This document shows positions 8,854 through 16,876 of a stretch of 37,802 nucleotides of DNA, in pieces (position 1 is the first letter of the stretch; each line of letters starts with the position of its first letter). Origin of the DNA: Cytophagaceae bacterium (GTDB lineage Bacteria; Bacteroidota; Bacteroidia; Cytophagales; Cytophagaceae). The translations under genes and the position numbers were made by a program. The stretch spans positions 1-37,802 of the forward strand of contig JALONM010000036.1 in the NCBI GenBank assembly GCA_025454925.1, read 5' to 3'. The notes below the pieces were generated by a model that made no database searches, was not told the origin of the DNA, and saw only the letters and a program-made list of their open reading frames with translations.

Positions 8854-9204
8854 ATGAACATCGAAGATTTCCGATCGTATTGTTTAGCAAAAAAAGGGAC
8901 GTCAGAAGATTTCCCTTTCGACGAGAGAATTTTGGTATTCAAGGTTGCCGATAAAATTTTTGCCCTCACAGACGTTGATGATTTCGTTTCTATTAATTTA
9001 AAATGTGATCCTGAAAAAGCATTGGAATTGCGAGACAGGTATCATGGTATACAACCCGGATACCACATGAATAAAAAACACTGGAACACCGTATCGCTGG
9101 AAAGTGATGTTCCTGCCAAACTCATTAAAGAATTAATCGATCATTCTTACGAGCAAGTGCTTTTAGGCTTAAGCAAAAAAGTTCGAGACGGCCTTTTAAA
9201 ATAA
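8854..9204 (+). CDS. MmcQ/YjbR family DNA-binding-like protein
   Basis: A 116-residue protein matching the MmcQ/YjbR family: N-terminal MNIEDFRSYCLAKKGTSEDF, central FPFDERILVFKVADKIFAL, then SINLKCDPEKALELRDRY and the characteristic PGYHMNKKHWNTV. Members share a CyaY-like alpha/beta fold with a putative double-wing DNA-binding surface, but their biological role is not established. An upstream in-frame ATG at 8776 lies inside the preceding gene; the start at 8854 gives the family N-terminus and a two-base gap after the previous stop, so I chose it. It is the last gene of the ispG group that is tightly spaced. Confidence 0.92.
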   Translation: MNIEDFRSYCLAKKGTSEDFPFDERILVFKVADKIFALTDVDDFVSINLKCDPEKALELRDRYHGIQPGYHMNKKHWNTVSLESDVPAKLIKELIDHSYEQVLLGLSKKVRDGLLK

Positions 9205-9276
9205 TTCAGAAAGCTTTCCTACCTTTATGTATAAACAAGCTTTCCCGTGCATCGTTTTATACAGTTATTTTTCCTA

Positions 9277-10773
9277 ATGTTACACGATGCGTGGCAACAG
9301 TTCTCCATTCGCGAAGGAGGCTTTATTATCAAAACCTTTTTCCGTGTTATCCCTATTTTTACATTTCTTTTCCTGGCGAACAACATAGCCATGGGGCAAG
9401 AAAAGGAACTCATTCCCGGAGACATCCAATACGACAGCATTGGACCGGGACCATGGAAGTTTTATGGAAACCAAATACAAGGATTAAAAAAAACCAAACC
9501 GTATATTATTCTGCGGGAAATTCCATGGAAAACCGGAGACTCCCTTTCCATCGAAAAATTAAACCAGGAACTGCCCTGGGTCCGCAACCGGATTTTTAAT
9601 ACCGGACTGTTTTTATCTGTATCCTTAGAAATAACTAGGCATGAAGATTCTACCCTGGTATTAGTGGTAAAAGTGAAAGAGCGATTTTACACCTATCCTA
9701 TTCCAATACTGGAGTTAGCCGATCGTAATTTTAATGAATGGTGGTTTCAAAGAGGCCGGGATCTTAACCGACTCGATGTTGGTTTGTATTTAAAACAAAA
9801 AAATGTCCGAGGTAGAAATGAAACTTTCAAACTCAAGTTCACCCTGGGCTTTAACAAAAAGCTGGAAATCCAATATCAGTTTCCATACCTAAATAAAAAA
9901 CTAAAAACAGGGTTGGTTTTGTTTTCCGGAATCATCCTCAACCGCCAAGCGGCAGCCAGCACACAAGACAACCAACTTGTATTTTTAGAAACTTCAGGCA
10001 TATTACGAACCCGCTTTAATGGAGGCTTTTATTTTACAAGAAGGAATTCATTTTATACTGCTCACCAACTAGGTATGCAGTATCAATATATTCGCATCCA
10101 GGATACGCTGGCTAGCGTGAATCCATTGTATTTGTTAGATAGCTCGAATGAACAACATGGTCTTTCCTTGCGTTATCAATGGCTTTTCGACCGGCGCGAT
10201 TTTGCTAAATATCCATTAAAAGGACATTATTGTTTAATGGAACCCGAAGGAATACGATTTGAGAATCAAAAACGAGTGTACTGGATTGCTCAGGCAAGAC
10301 TGGAAGCCGCGCATTATAAGCCTTTGGGAAAACGATGGAATTGGGCGAATACACTTCGGATAAAATGGTCCTCCTCTCCTACTCAAGCCTATTTTAATCA
10401 ACGAGGTTTTGGATATAAAGAGGATTTTGTGAGTGGATACCAATTATATGTAATCGATGGCACTCAATTCTTTTTAACCAAATCACATCTGAGATGGAAA
10501 CTATTCGCATCGAATTTCGAAAATCCATTCATGCCTCTTGCAAAATTCAAACAAACGCCTTTTCTAATAATGCTAAAAGTGTTATTGGAAAGCGGTTATG
10601 TTCACCAACCAATTTTATACGGATCAGAAAATAATTTAGGAAACACCTGGCTGTATGGGTACGGAGTAGGAATAGATATCAGTTCTTACTACGATGCGGT
10701 AGCACGCATTGAGATAAGTCGAAATCACTTACATGAAACAGGAATATATCTACACTTGAAAGCAGCCTTTTAA
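9277..10773 (+). CDS. POTRA plus beta-barrel outer-membrane protein (BamA/TamA-like)
   Basis: About 498 residues from the ATG at 9277 (a GTG at 9247 is also in frame). A hydrophobic export signal lies at about residues 27-40 (FRVIPIFTFLFLANNIAMGQ), after a longer than usual N-terminus, so a rarer internal start cannot be excluded. Next comes one POTRA-like module (KPYIILREIPWKTGDSLS, NRIFNTGLF, VVKVKERFYTYP), then a C-terminal beta-barrel ending in an aromatic residue (HLKAAF), the usual signature for BAM-dependent insertion. With one POTRA it is shorter than BamA itself (five POTRAs, about 800 residues) and is probably a specialised Omp85-type assembly or translocation protein. It ends convergently, overlapping the PorP/SprF gene by four bases. 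Confidence 0.82.
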   Translation: MLHDAWQQFSIREGGFIIKTFFRVIPIFTFLFLANNIAMGQEKELIPGDIQYDSIGPGPWKFYGNQIQGLKKTKPYIILREIPWKTGDSLSIEKLNQELPWVRNRIFNTGLFLSVSLEITRHEDSTLVLVVKVKERFYTYPIPILELADRNFNEWWFQRGRDLNRLDVGLYLKQKNVRGRNETFKLKFTLGFNKKLEIQYQFPYLNKKLKTGLVLFSGIILNRQAAASTQDNQLVFLETSGILRTRFNGGFYFTRRNSFYTAHQLGMQYQYIRIQDTLASVNPLYLLDSSNEQHGLSLRYQWLFDRRDFAKYPLKGHYCLMEPEGIRFENQKRVYWIAQARLEAAHYKPLGKRWNWANTLRIKWSSSPTQAYFNQRGFGYKEDFVSGYQLYVIDGTQFFLTKSHLRWKLFASNFENPFMPLAKFKQTPFLIMLKVLLESGYVHQPILYGSENNLGNTWLYGYGVGIDISSYYDAVARIEISRNHLHETGIYLHLKAAF

Positions 10774-11804
10774 TGCTTGTAGAAACTTGGACAAGGCAGA
10801 CGTTTCATAGGCTTGTATTTTTTGCTCTGGTGATGAACATACGTCAGATTCAACTCATGAGAACCACCCGTTCTCACCGTAGCCAAGGTAGAAACTGTAA
10901 AATCATAGCTGTACCCAGCACTCCAATTGTTGTACTTCCAACCTGCCATTAAGACCAACGATTCATTGTTTTGAAGATTGCTGATGTATTTCTTAAATGG
11001 AATACCTCTATACCACATACCCGCCATTAATTGATCGTATATTAAATACACGCCAATATCTGTTTGGTCAGCCTTCCCTTGAGATTTATAATGAAATGTT
11101 GGTGTCAAACTAATTTCTTTAGAATCTTCCAGATGAGGCAGATAATTTTTCTTCTTTAAGTAAATTTTGTACCCTCCAGTAACCGCGAATTTCATTGGCA
11201 AACGTTCTTCCCCGCCGGTTACCGACTGATTGGGTTGATTGACGTGGTGCAAGGATATACCTCCCCAGAGATTATTAGTATACGCCACTGCTCCCGTTGA
11301 AAAATCGAAGAATCGACGTTGTGCCCCACCACTGGCTACGGTGCCGTCAAATCCATTCCGATCATCGAAATTTTCGGGGAAACGTAATTTAGAATAATCA
11401 ACAGACCTTGAAACGTAGGAAGCTTGTAAACCTGGTCGAATAGTAAGTGATTTGGAAACGGGAATCTCATAGGAATATAGCGCAGCCACCTCCGTAGAAG
11501 CTAGCATAGAGCCGGCCTGCCAATCTTTAAACACCATTAATCCGGCACCACTTCTGTATTTTGCCCAAAAATGATCTACCGAGACCAAACTCGTTGTATA
11601 ACGGCTTAATGATGGTGCTGTGGCAGAACTTCGTATTCCAGGCCATTGAAGCCTGTTGTGAAGCATCATCCTGGGGGCATGTGCACTACCTGCAAAAGCT
11701 GGATTCTGATACATCGGAACCGCATAAAACTGGGAAAACTGTATGTCTTGAGACCATACGGTGCAGGTGATAATCAGCAATATAATTTTCCAAACTAGGT
11801 TCAT
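10770..11804 (-). CDS. PorP/SprF family type IX secretion membrane protein
   Basis: A 344-residue outer-membrane protein. Signal peptide about 1-18 (ending VWSQ), followed by the family hallmark DIQFSQFYAVPMYQNPAFAG and later NRLQWPGI, and a run of amphipathic strands that build the barrel. PorP/SprF proteins work with the type IX secretion system of Bacteroidota; SprF-like members serve as partners for cargo with a type B C-terminal sorting domain, anchoring or helping export it. A suitable type B cargo is encoded at 13196-14806 on the same strand, separated by a DUF4159 gene. The gene is probably transcribed alone: there is a 495-base gap upstream. It shares a four-base convergent overlap with the barrel-protein gene. 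Confidence 0.93.
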   Translation of the reverse strand: MNLVWKIILLIITCTVWSQDIQFSQFYAVPMYQNPAFAGSAHAPRMMLHNRLQWPGIRSSATAPSLSRYTTSLVSVDHFWAKYRSGAGLMVFKDWQAGSMLASTEVAALYSYEIPVSKSLTIRPGLQASYVSRSVDYSKLRFPENFDDRNGFDGTVASGGAQRRFFDFSTGAVAYTNNLWGGISLHHVNQPNQSVTGGEERLPMKFAVTGGYKIYLKKKNYLPHLEDSKEISLTPTFHYKSQGKADQTDIGVYLIYDQLMAGMWYRGIPFKKYISNLQNNESLVLMAGWKYNNWSAGYSYDFTVSTLATVRTGGSHELNLTYVHHQSKKYKPMKRLPCPSFYKH

Positions 11805-12109
11805 CTTCCCTCAAATCTTAAAAATACCTTACTCACTATACGAGAGAATGGACTAAAAAGATGAAAAATGTGGAAATAATTTAAAATCTGTAACTCAATA
11901 GAATTTAAAATCCGCGTATGCAAAACTATTAGCATTTTGTATAGCGGTTCCTTTATGCGTTGAGTTTTAAAAGGATGTGACAGAAAGAAACACTCTTGTT
12001 CAAATAATTATCCTTACCATTTGTTGCAACTAAAATGTAAGTTACAAAACACCTAGTGCTCCTTGCTAGTCCTTTAGTCCTTCATTTGGAGTCATGGTAT
12101 CATACATGA

Positions 12110-12144
12110 AGAAGGGGCACAAACTTTCGTTTGAAGCCCCTTCT
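12110..12144. repeat. Long two-part stem-loop in the 11.8-12.3 kb gap
   Basis: AGAAGGGGC (12110-12118) pairs with GCCCCTTCT (12136-12144), and inside it CAAAC (12120-12124) pairs with GTTTG (12129-12133). The T-tract is poor on both strands, so it is either a weak terminator for the DUF4159 gene (minus) or part of a structured small RNA. Confidence 0.6.
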
Positions 12145-12150
12145 GTTATT

Positions 12151-12174
12151 TAGAATCAGGACCAACAGATTCTA
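12151..12174. repeat. Second hairpin next to the long stem-loop
   Basis: TAGAATC (12151-12157) pairs with GATTCTA (12168-12174) around ten bases and is followed by AAAAATC. It begins seven bases after the preceding hairpin ends. Confidence 0.5.
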
Positions 12175-12299
12175 AAAATCATAAATATTCTATATTGATT
12201 TCCGTGCCAATGTTGAACTTGTATGTATACGAAAAGAAAAAAAAATGTGATATCACTTTTCAAATACATTTATTGCCGAATCAAAGAAGTTTATTAGCC

Positions 12300-12971
12300 T
12301 CACTGATACGAAGTGAACGCATAGGTAAGTATGTTGCAACCCATTTGTAGCGCCTTTTGACGGATTTCTTCAGGGTCATTGTAAATCACCTGATCTTCCC
12401 ATCCATTCCCTAAATCGCATTCGTAGGTATAAAAAACGACCAACCGGCCTTCGTACAACAATCCGTATCCCTTAGGTGGCTTATTATCGTGTTCGTGCAC
12501 TTTAGGCAAACCCGCAGGGAATTTAAATTTTTGGTGATATATAGGATGAGAAAAAGGAAGCTCCACCAATGTTAATTCCGGGAAAACTTTCTTTAACTCA
12601 ATGCGAATAAATTTATCTAATCCATAGTTGTCATCGATATGCAAAAAGCCGCCTGCCACCAGGTAGGATCGTAGGTTACGAGCCTCTGCATCGCTGAAGA
12701 CCACATTCCCATGACCCGTCATGTGCACAAAAGGGTAGTTAAAAATTTCTTTGCTCCCCGCTTCCACCACATCCTCCTCTGGAGCCAGATTGAAGCGCGC
12801 CTGTTGTGAACAGAACTTAATAAGATTAGGTAAAGATGTCTTATTCGCATACCAATCACCACCGCCATTGTATTTTAACCGCGCGATCTTTACAGGAGCT
12901 GTAACAGAGCTTGTAAACATAAAAATTAAGCCAAGCACTAGTAGTAATATTCGCAAGGAGTTTAAACGCAT
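12300..12971 (-). CDS. DUF4159 domain protein, exported
   Basis: A 223-residue protein with a signal peptide (about 1-25, LRILLLVLGLIFMFTSSVTA) and a complete DUF4159 domain: KIARLKYNGGGDWYAN near the start of the mature chain, then YPFVHMTGHGNVVFSD, GGFLHIDDNYGLDKF, HPIYH and a C-terminal YNDPEEIRQKALQMGCNILTYA. The fold resembles class I glutamine amidotransferase-like (ThuA-like) domains, but no catalytic role is established. In many Bacteroidota such proteins sit in gene groups with MoxR ATPases and DUF58 proteins; here it stands alone between PorP/SprF and a T9SS cargo gene. It probably acts in the periplasm. Confidence 0.9.
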   Translation of the reverse strand: MRLNSLRILLLVLGLIFMFTSSVTAPVKIARLKYNGGGDWYANKTSLPNLIKFCSQQARFNLAPEEDVVEAGSKEIFNYPFVHMTGHGNVVFSDAEARNLRSYLVAGGFLHIDDNYGLDKFIRIELKKVFPELTLVELPFSHPIYHQKFKFPAGLPKVHEHDNKPPKGYGLLYEGRLVVFYTYECDLGNGWEDQVIYNDPEEIRQKALQMGCNILTYAFTSYQ

Positions 12972-13195
12972 ACGCAGTATTTACGCGCCTAAAGTAGTAA
13001 AATTTTAAAAATGCTAATAACCATTCATTCAATAATTACTAATAAAAATCAAATGTTTAAACCAACATTTTCCTTTGTTAGATAGTATAGAATTTCCGGT
13101 TTAAGAAATCATCCTAAGAAGTAAAAACATTAAACAAATTAAAAAAACATTAAACAAAACAACTCTTTTAAAATATTAGACTACTCATTCAAGAA

Positions 13196-14806
13196 TTATT
13201 TCACCACATGCACCCAACCCGTTTCGGCAGTGCATGAAGGGTATTGATATTGATAAAAGTAAATACCTCCGCTTAATCCGGAAGCATTCCAATCGTTTTG
13301 ATATTTAGAATTTGTATAAACCAAGGCCCCATAACTATTAAAGATTTGAATGTCTAAGGGAATAACAGGAGTAGTAGTAACCTCAAAATACTCATTCCAG
13401 TCATCACCATTGGGGGTGATGAGGTTTGGAGAGTAAAAGCGAGGAATAATAACCTCGAGGGTATCGGAAACTTTATTGCTGCATACATCCTGAATATCCA
13501 ACCAGTATCGGCCGGGAGATTGAATCTCGAGCTCAAAGGCCTCGGATCCATTATTCCATAATGCTTTCCAATAAGGATTCGATGGTATCTTTATGGAAAC
13601 GTTAGGTTTACAAGACACAATGGGAGAACCCAATTCGAGTGTTGGATTTGTAACGGAAGAAATTTTTATTTCATCATAATACCTGCAACCATCTGAACTG
13701 GTTACCATCAGTGAATAGAGACCCGGGGTTACGACTGTAAATTGCTCGTCCGTAAAAGAGTTTTGCCAGGAACGGGTAGTCACGCCAGCCGGTGCTTGCA
13801 AAATAATCGATGTAGTAGCACAAAGTATAGTGTCGGGGCCTAAGGAAAAAACGGGTATTGGAAAAGCCGTTATAAATTCCGATTTCTCAAGAATTCTTCC
13901 ACAATAATTGGCTCGTGCCCATACGGTAGCCGATTGCTGCACCACAAAATTCAAAGTAAACGAGGGTGCGATTTGTTTACCGGAAGCATCCCACCATTGA
14001 ATTCCTGGTGCGCCAATGGCGGTAAGTTGAATGTTTGATCCCACACATAAAGTAGGATCGCCGCTAATTACAATGGTTGGATCGCTTCGCAATTCTACCA
14101 GAATATCATCCACCAGATAATATGGAAAATCCATTGAATTATTTTTACCTAAATCCAATACCTGTGTATTGGCTTGGGTATCGAAGTTGCCAATAATCAG
14201 ATATTGATAATTTCCTTGTGCAGTAAATGTGCCCGAAATTTTTGTCCATGAAATGGAGTCTGAAATAATGGCCGATTCTTTAATTTGAGGAAGCCTTGAT
14301 ATCATCGTAAAAGATTCCTCAAATTCATCTTGTTCGGTAAAGTACATTCCAAGGTTATTTTGAGCCCGATTGCATTGATCGGCAAGACTCACAAACATTT
14401 CAGCATAATATTCCTGACCGGCAATCATCGGACAATTTAATTTCACTTTCAGGTATTCCCTGCGTGCATCGCGCAAGGGTTTAATGCCTGCCACCACTTC
14501 ACCAGTCCTTGGCATTTGATCTCGTTGTGGGAAAAAAGGATCAAATGCTTCTGTTTGAGGCAAAGCAACTATAGAGTATTCATCTACGCGCGTCGATAAA
14601 ATATCCGTGGTACCATAATTCGGACATTTCCAATCTTTAACTGTATTTTGAAAATCGATGTAGGAACCTGAAGTATAATACGGTGCATAATTCAAATTCT
14701 CAAAACTCGGATTGGGTACCAGATTTTGCGCGTTTGAAAGGGGAAGCAGAATACTATAAAGCGCGGATACCACCGCGAATACCAGTCTGTCTTTTTTCTT
14801 CTTCAT
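13196..14806 (-). CDS. T9SS type B sorting domain (gliding motility C-terminal) surface protein
   Basis: A 536-residue exported protein. Signal peptide about 1-27 (ending PLSNAQ). The N-terminal region (about 28-240) starts NLVPNPSFENLNYAPYYTSG and looks like a carbohydrate-binding-type jelly roll seen in many such surface proteins. About 245-445 holds Ig/PKD-like modules (DPTLCVGSNIQLTA and FSLGPDTILCATTS). The last about 85 residues are the CHU_C type B sorting domain: NLITPNGDDWNEYFEV, LDIQIFNSYGALVY, GLSGGIYFYQ and a final WVHVVK. It should be exported by the type IX system and attached to the surface with a PorP/SprF partner such as the one at 10770. Its start lies 53 bases inside the glycosyltransferase gene; no later methionine would keep the signal peptide, so the overlap is likely real. 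Confidence 0.92.
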   Translation of the reverse strand: MKKKKDRLVFAVVSALYSILLPLSNAQNLVPNPSFENLNYAPYYTSGSYIDFQNTVKDWKCPNYGTTDILSTRVDEYSIVALPQTEAFDPFFPQRDQMPRTGEVVAGIKPLRDARREYLKVKLNCPMIAGQEYYAEMFVSLADQCNRAQNNLGMYFTEQDEFEESFTMISRLPQIKESAIISDSISWTKISGTFTAQGNYQYLIIGNFDTQANTQVLDLGKNNSMDFPYYLVDDILVELRSDPTIVISGDPTLCVGSNIQLTAIGAPGIQWWDASGKQIAPSFTLNFVVQQSATVWARANYCGRILEKSEFITAFPIPVFSLGPDTILCATTSIILQAPAGVTTRSWQNSFTDEQFTVVTPGLYSLMVTSSDGCRYYDEIKISSVTNPTLELGSPIVSCKPNVSIKIPSNPYWKALWNNGSEAFELEIQSPGRYWLDIQDVCSNKVSDTLEVIIPRFYSPNLITPNGDDWNEYFEVTTTPVIPLDIQIFNSYGALVYTNSKYQNDWNASGLSGGIYFYQYQYPSCTAETGWVHVVK

Positions 14807-15902
14807 AATAAACCCGACCTTTCCATTCTACTTTACGAATGAATAAATATTGCAGAATTACCAATGGAGATAATACCAAACTATACCATTCAAATAAAAC
14901 GGTATGCAGCCATAGGTGATATCGCAAACCTACTCTTTTAAAACACATCCTCATAAACATCTGCTGAAAACCTATTTTCAGTATCCAGGCAAAGAGGGTG
15001 AATACCGGCATAAACCAAAAACCCAGGAACAAAGCTGGCAATACCAGCCCTTGCAGAAACAATACAAAAAGCAATACCAAAGGAAGTTTCATAGCGCCTT
15101 GCATCCAGCGCCGGCGTTGCTTTAGCAAAGCGCTCCAGTTGTGAATGGGTTGTGTCAATGCCAGACAGGAGCTATTCATCAAATTTTTAAATTTCCAGCC
15201 GTGCTTGATGGTTTCCAGAAATAACGCCTGATCTTCCGTTACTGAGAAAGGTATTGCTTCATAGCCACCAGTATCTTCATATGCCTTACGACGTATTGCC
15301 ATATTGTTTCCTACCGCACTTACAGGCAGATTCCAATCCGACACTATGCGCACCATACCAAAAGCATACAGCCAATCCAGTTGTTGCGCTTTGCCAAGCC
15401 AATGAATGGGTTGAGAGCTAGTACAACCTGACACAATACCCGTTTGAGGAGTAAAAGCCTCTAACAAACTTTGTATCCAGGTGGTTGGAACCTGAATGTC
15501 GGCATCTGTGATAAAAAAATAGTCTCCCTTTGCTTTCCGTGCCAATTGCGCCAGCACGTTGGCTTTTCCCTTTGCTAATCCAACAGTATCAGTGATATTG
15601 ATGTACTGAATATGTGAAAACAAATGCGCATAGCGCTGTAGTATCAATTCGGTGCAGTCCGTGGAGGCATCGTTCCCGATCCATATTTCAAGTCTATCGA
15701 AAGGATAATCGAGCTGCAACAATGCCTGGAGACACATTTCCAAATTATCTTCTTCATTGCGAGCCGCCACTAATATAGATACTAAGGGAACCTCCTGGTG
15801 CTGTTTTGGGTGTTTTGTACCGTTTGTAATGAAATGTAGCACCACTAAAAGCCACAAGCTGCACAAAAGCAAACTCCAATATAGGATGAGTAGCATGGTC
15901 AT
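14754..15902 (-). CDS. Family 2 glycosyltransferase, membrane-bound
   Basis: A 382-residue processive-type GT2. One N-terminal membrane segment (about 4-25), then the catalytic domain: VSILVAARNEEDNLE (41-54), ND at 77-78, DAD at 133-135 (nucleotide-sugar and metal binding), TED at 222-224 (general base region) and QRRRW at 262-266 (the QxxRW acceptor motif). Two or three further membrane segments follow at about 273-345. This layout matches poly-N-acetylglucosamine or cellulose-synthase-like enzymes that polymerise and may export a glycan. Its ATG overlaps the end of the NodB-like deacetylase gene by four bases (ATGA), and it overlaps the T9SS cargo gene downstream, so the three form an operon. 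A GT2 with a deacetylase suggests a surface amino-sugar glycan; the sugar itself cannot be read. Confidence 0.92.
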   Translation of the reverse strand: MTMLLILYWSLLLCSLWLLVVLHFITNGTKHPKQHQEVPLVSILVAARNEEDNLEMCLQALLQLDYPFDRLEIWIGNDASTDCTELILQRYAHLFSHIQYINITDTVGLAKGKANVLAQLARKAKGDYFFITDADIQVPTTWIQSLLEAFTPQTGIVSGCTSSQPIHWLGKAQQLDWLYAFGMVRIVSDWNLPVSAVGNNMAIRRKAYEDTGGYEAIPFSVTEDQALFLETIKHGWKFKNLMNSSCLALTQPIHNWSALLKQRRRWMQGAMKLPLVLLFVLFLQGLVLPALFLGFWFMPVFTLFAWILKIGFQQMFMRMCFKRVGLRYHLWLHTVLFEWYSLVLSPLVILQYLFIRKVEWKGRVYYEEEKRQTGIRGGIRAL

Positions 15903-16543
15903 AGCGTGGCAGTGGTAAAGGAATTTTTATGCAAGTATTCTAAAAATACAGGTAAAATAGATTTCAGCTTTTGTTCTGCTTTCAGATTATCATGAAAAAC
16001 AATGATAGCACCTGGTTTCGCTCCTCGTATTGCCTTTTGCAGCACTTGCTGGGCTGTTAGGGATGCATTATAATCCTGAGTCAGCACATTCCACATCACG
16101 ATTTCATATTTCTGTTTTAGTCCTTGGTACTGTGCTCTGGTAAATCGACCATACGGAGGCCTAAACAAGGGTTTGCCCGACTTTCCAATATTGGCTAAGG
16201 GAAACGAATGCTTGGAGAATTCCTGCTCCCACAAGCCTATATCCTCCCAATATTTTTCTGCAGAGGTTTTCCAACCTTTGATATGGTGATAGGTGTGATT
16301 GCCGATAGCATGCCCTTCCATACATAAACGATTGAATACACTGGGATGCTTGCGAATATTATCCCCCACACAAAAAAAGGTTGCTTTAAAATTGTATTTT
16401 TTTAGTTCATCCAACACAAATTCAGTAAGACCAGGAATTGGACCATCGTCAAAGGTTAGATAAATCGTTTTTTCCGATGCCTTGACCTTCCAGGTAACAA
16501 ATGGGAATAGTATTTTTAAAAGTGGGTACAAAGAATCGATCAT
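15899..16543 (-). CDS. Polysaccharide deacetylase (NodB/CE4 family)
   Basis: A 214-residue single-domain CE4 enzyme. Visible motifs: TFDDGP at 30-35 (catalytic base and metal aspartates), HTYHH at 83-87 (metal histidines H83 and H87), RPPYGR at 128-133, and the late VFHD motif with H184. Together these are the full metal-binding and catalytic set, so activity is expected, removing acetyl groups from N-acetylated sugars in peptidoglycan, chitin-like or PNAG-like glycans. The N-terminus has a short hydrophobic stretch (LLKILFPFVTW) rather than a clear signal peptide, so it may be a membrane-associated or cytosolic-side enzyme. First gene of the deacetylase, glycosyltransferase and T9SS cargo operon. 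Confidence 0.94.
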   Translation of the reverse strand: MIDSLYPLLKILFPFVTWKVKASEKTIYLTFDDGPIPGLTEFVLDELKKYNFKATFFCVGDNIRKHPSVFNRLCMEGHAIGNHTYHHIKGWKTSAEKYWEDIGLWEQEFSKHSFPLANIGKSGKPLFRPPYGRFTRAQYQGLKQKYEIVMWNVLTQDYNASLTAQQVLQKAIRGAKPGAIIVFHDNLKAEQKLKSILPVFLEYLHKNSFTTATL

Positions 16544-16649
16544 GATGTTTCAAGAAAGTCATTAAAAATACCTTAAAATATTGTAGGTTATTAGAATTTT
16601 TTTCACAAAATTTAGGATAAATTAAACTCTAGTTGGGCTAGAACGCAAT

Positions 16650-16811
16650 ATGAAAAAATTCCTCCTAACACTTATCCTAGCGTTGTTCTCTTTAAGCGCT
16701 GTTGGCGCAATGCCTCCTAAATCAGGAAAACCAGGTAAAGCTGGTAAACACCACAGTCACAAGAGGGCTAAGAAGAAAAAATCCGGGTACTATTTCAACT
16801 TTATGCATTAA
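16650..16811 (+). CDS. 53-residue secreted basic peptide
   Basis: A short gene read directly from the sequence. The product is 53 residues: a textbook signal peptide (residues 1-20, MKKFLLTLILALFSLSAVGA) followed by a 33-residue mature part with a Lys/Gly/His/Ser-rich tail (for example KSGKPGKAGKHHSHKRAKKK) and an aromatic end (GYYFNFMH). There is no cysteine. No family is recognised. Its reality is supported by the signal peptide, the strong bidirectional terminator that starts five bases after its stop, and its lone position between divergent and convergent neighbours. The strongly cationic, His-rich mature peptide could bind nucleic acid, polyanionic glycan or metal, or be antimicrobial; these are guesses. 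Confidence 0.75.
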   Translation: MKKFLLTLILALFSLSAVGAMPPKSGKPGKAGKHHSHKRAKKKKSGYYFNFMH

Positions 16812-16815
16812 TAGA

Positions 16816-16839
16816 AAAAGAGGGCTCAGGCCCTCTTTT
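16816..16839. terminator. Bidirectional terminator between the 53-residue gene and menD
   Basis: AAAAGAGGGC (16816-16825) pairs perfectly with GCCCTCTTTT (16830-16839) around TCAG. A-tract and T-tract flank the stem on both strands, so it can end the plus-strand peptide transcript and the minus-strand menaquinone operon. Confidence 0.88.
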
Positions 16840-16876
16840 CATTTTCAGTATACACACTATTTCCTTTGCTCCATTA

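Larger units (their letters stand above)
11805..12299. other. 495-base gap with two hairpins and no clear gene
   Basis: AT-rich except for the hairpins listed separately at 12110-12144 and 12151-12174. No frame longer than about 15 codons looks real. It lies between two minus-strand genes and must hold the PorP/SprF promoter near 11810-11880, though I could not identify a clean TTG/TAnnTTTG pair. Confidence 0.5.
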
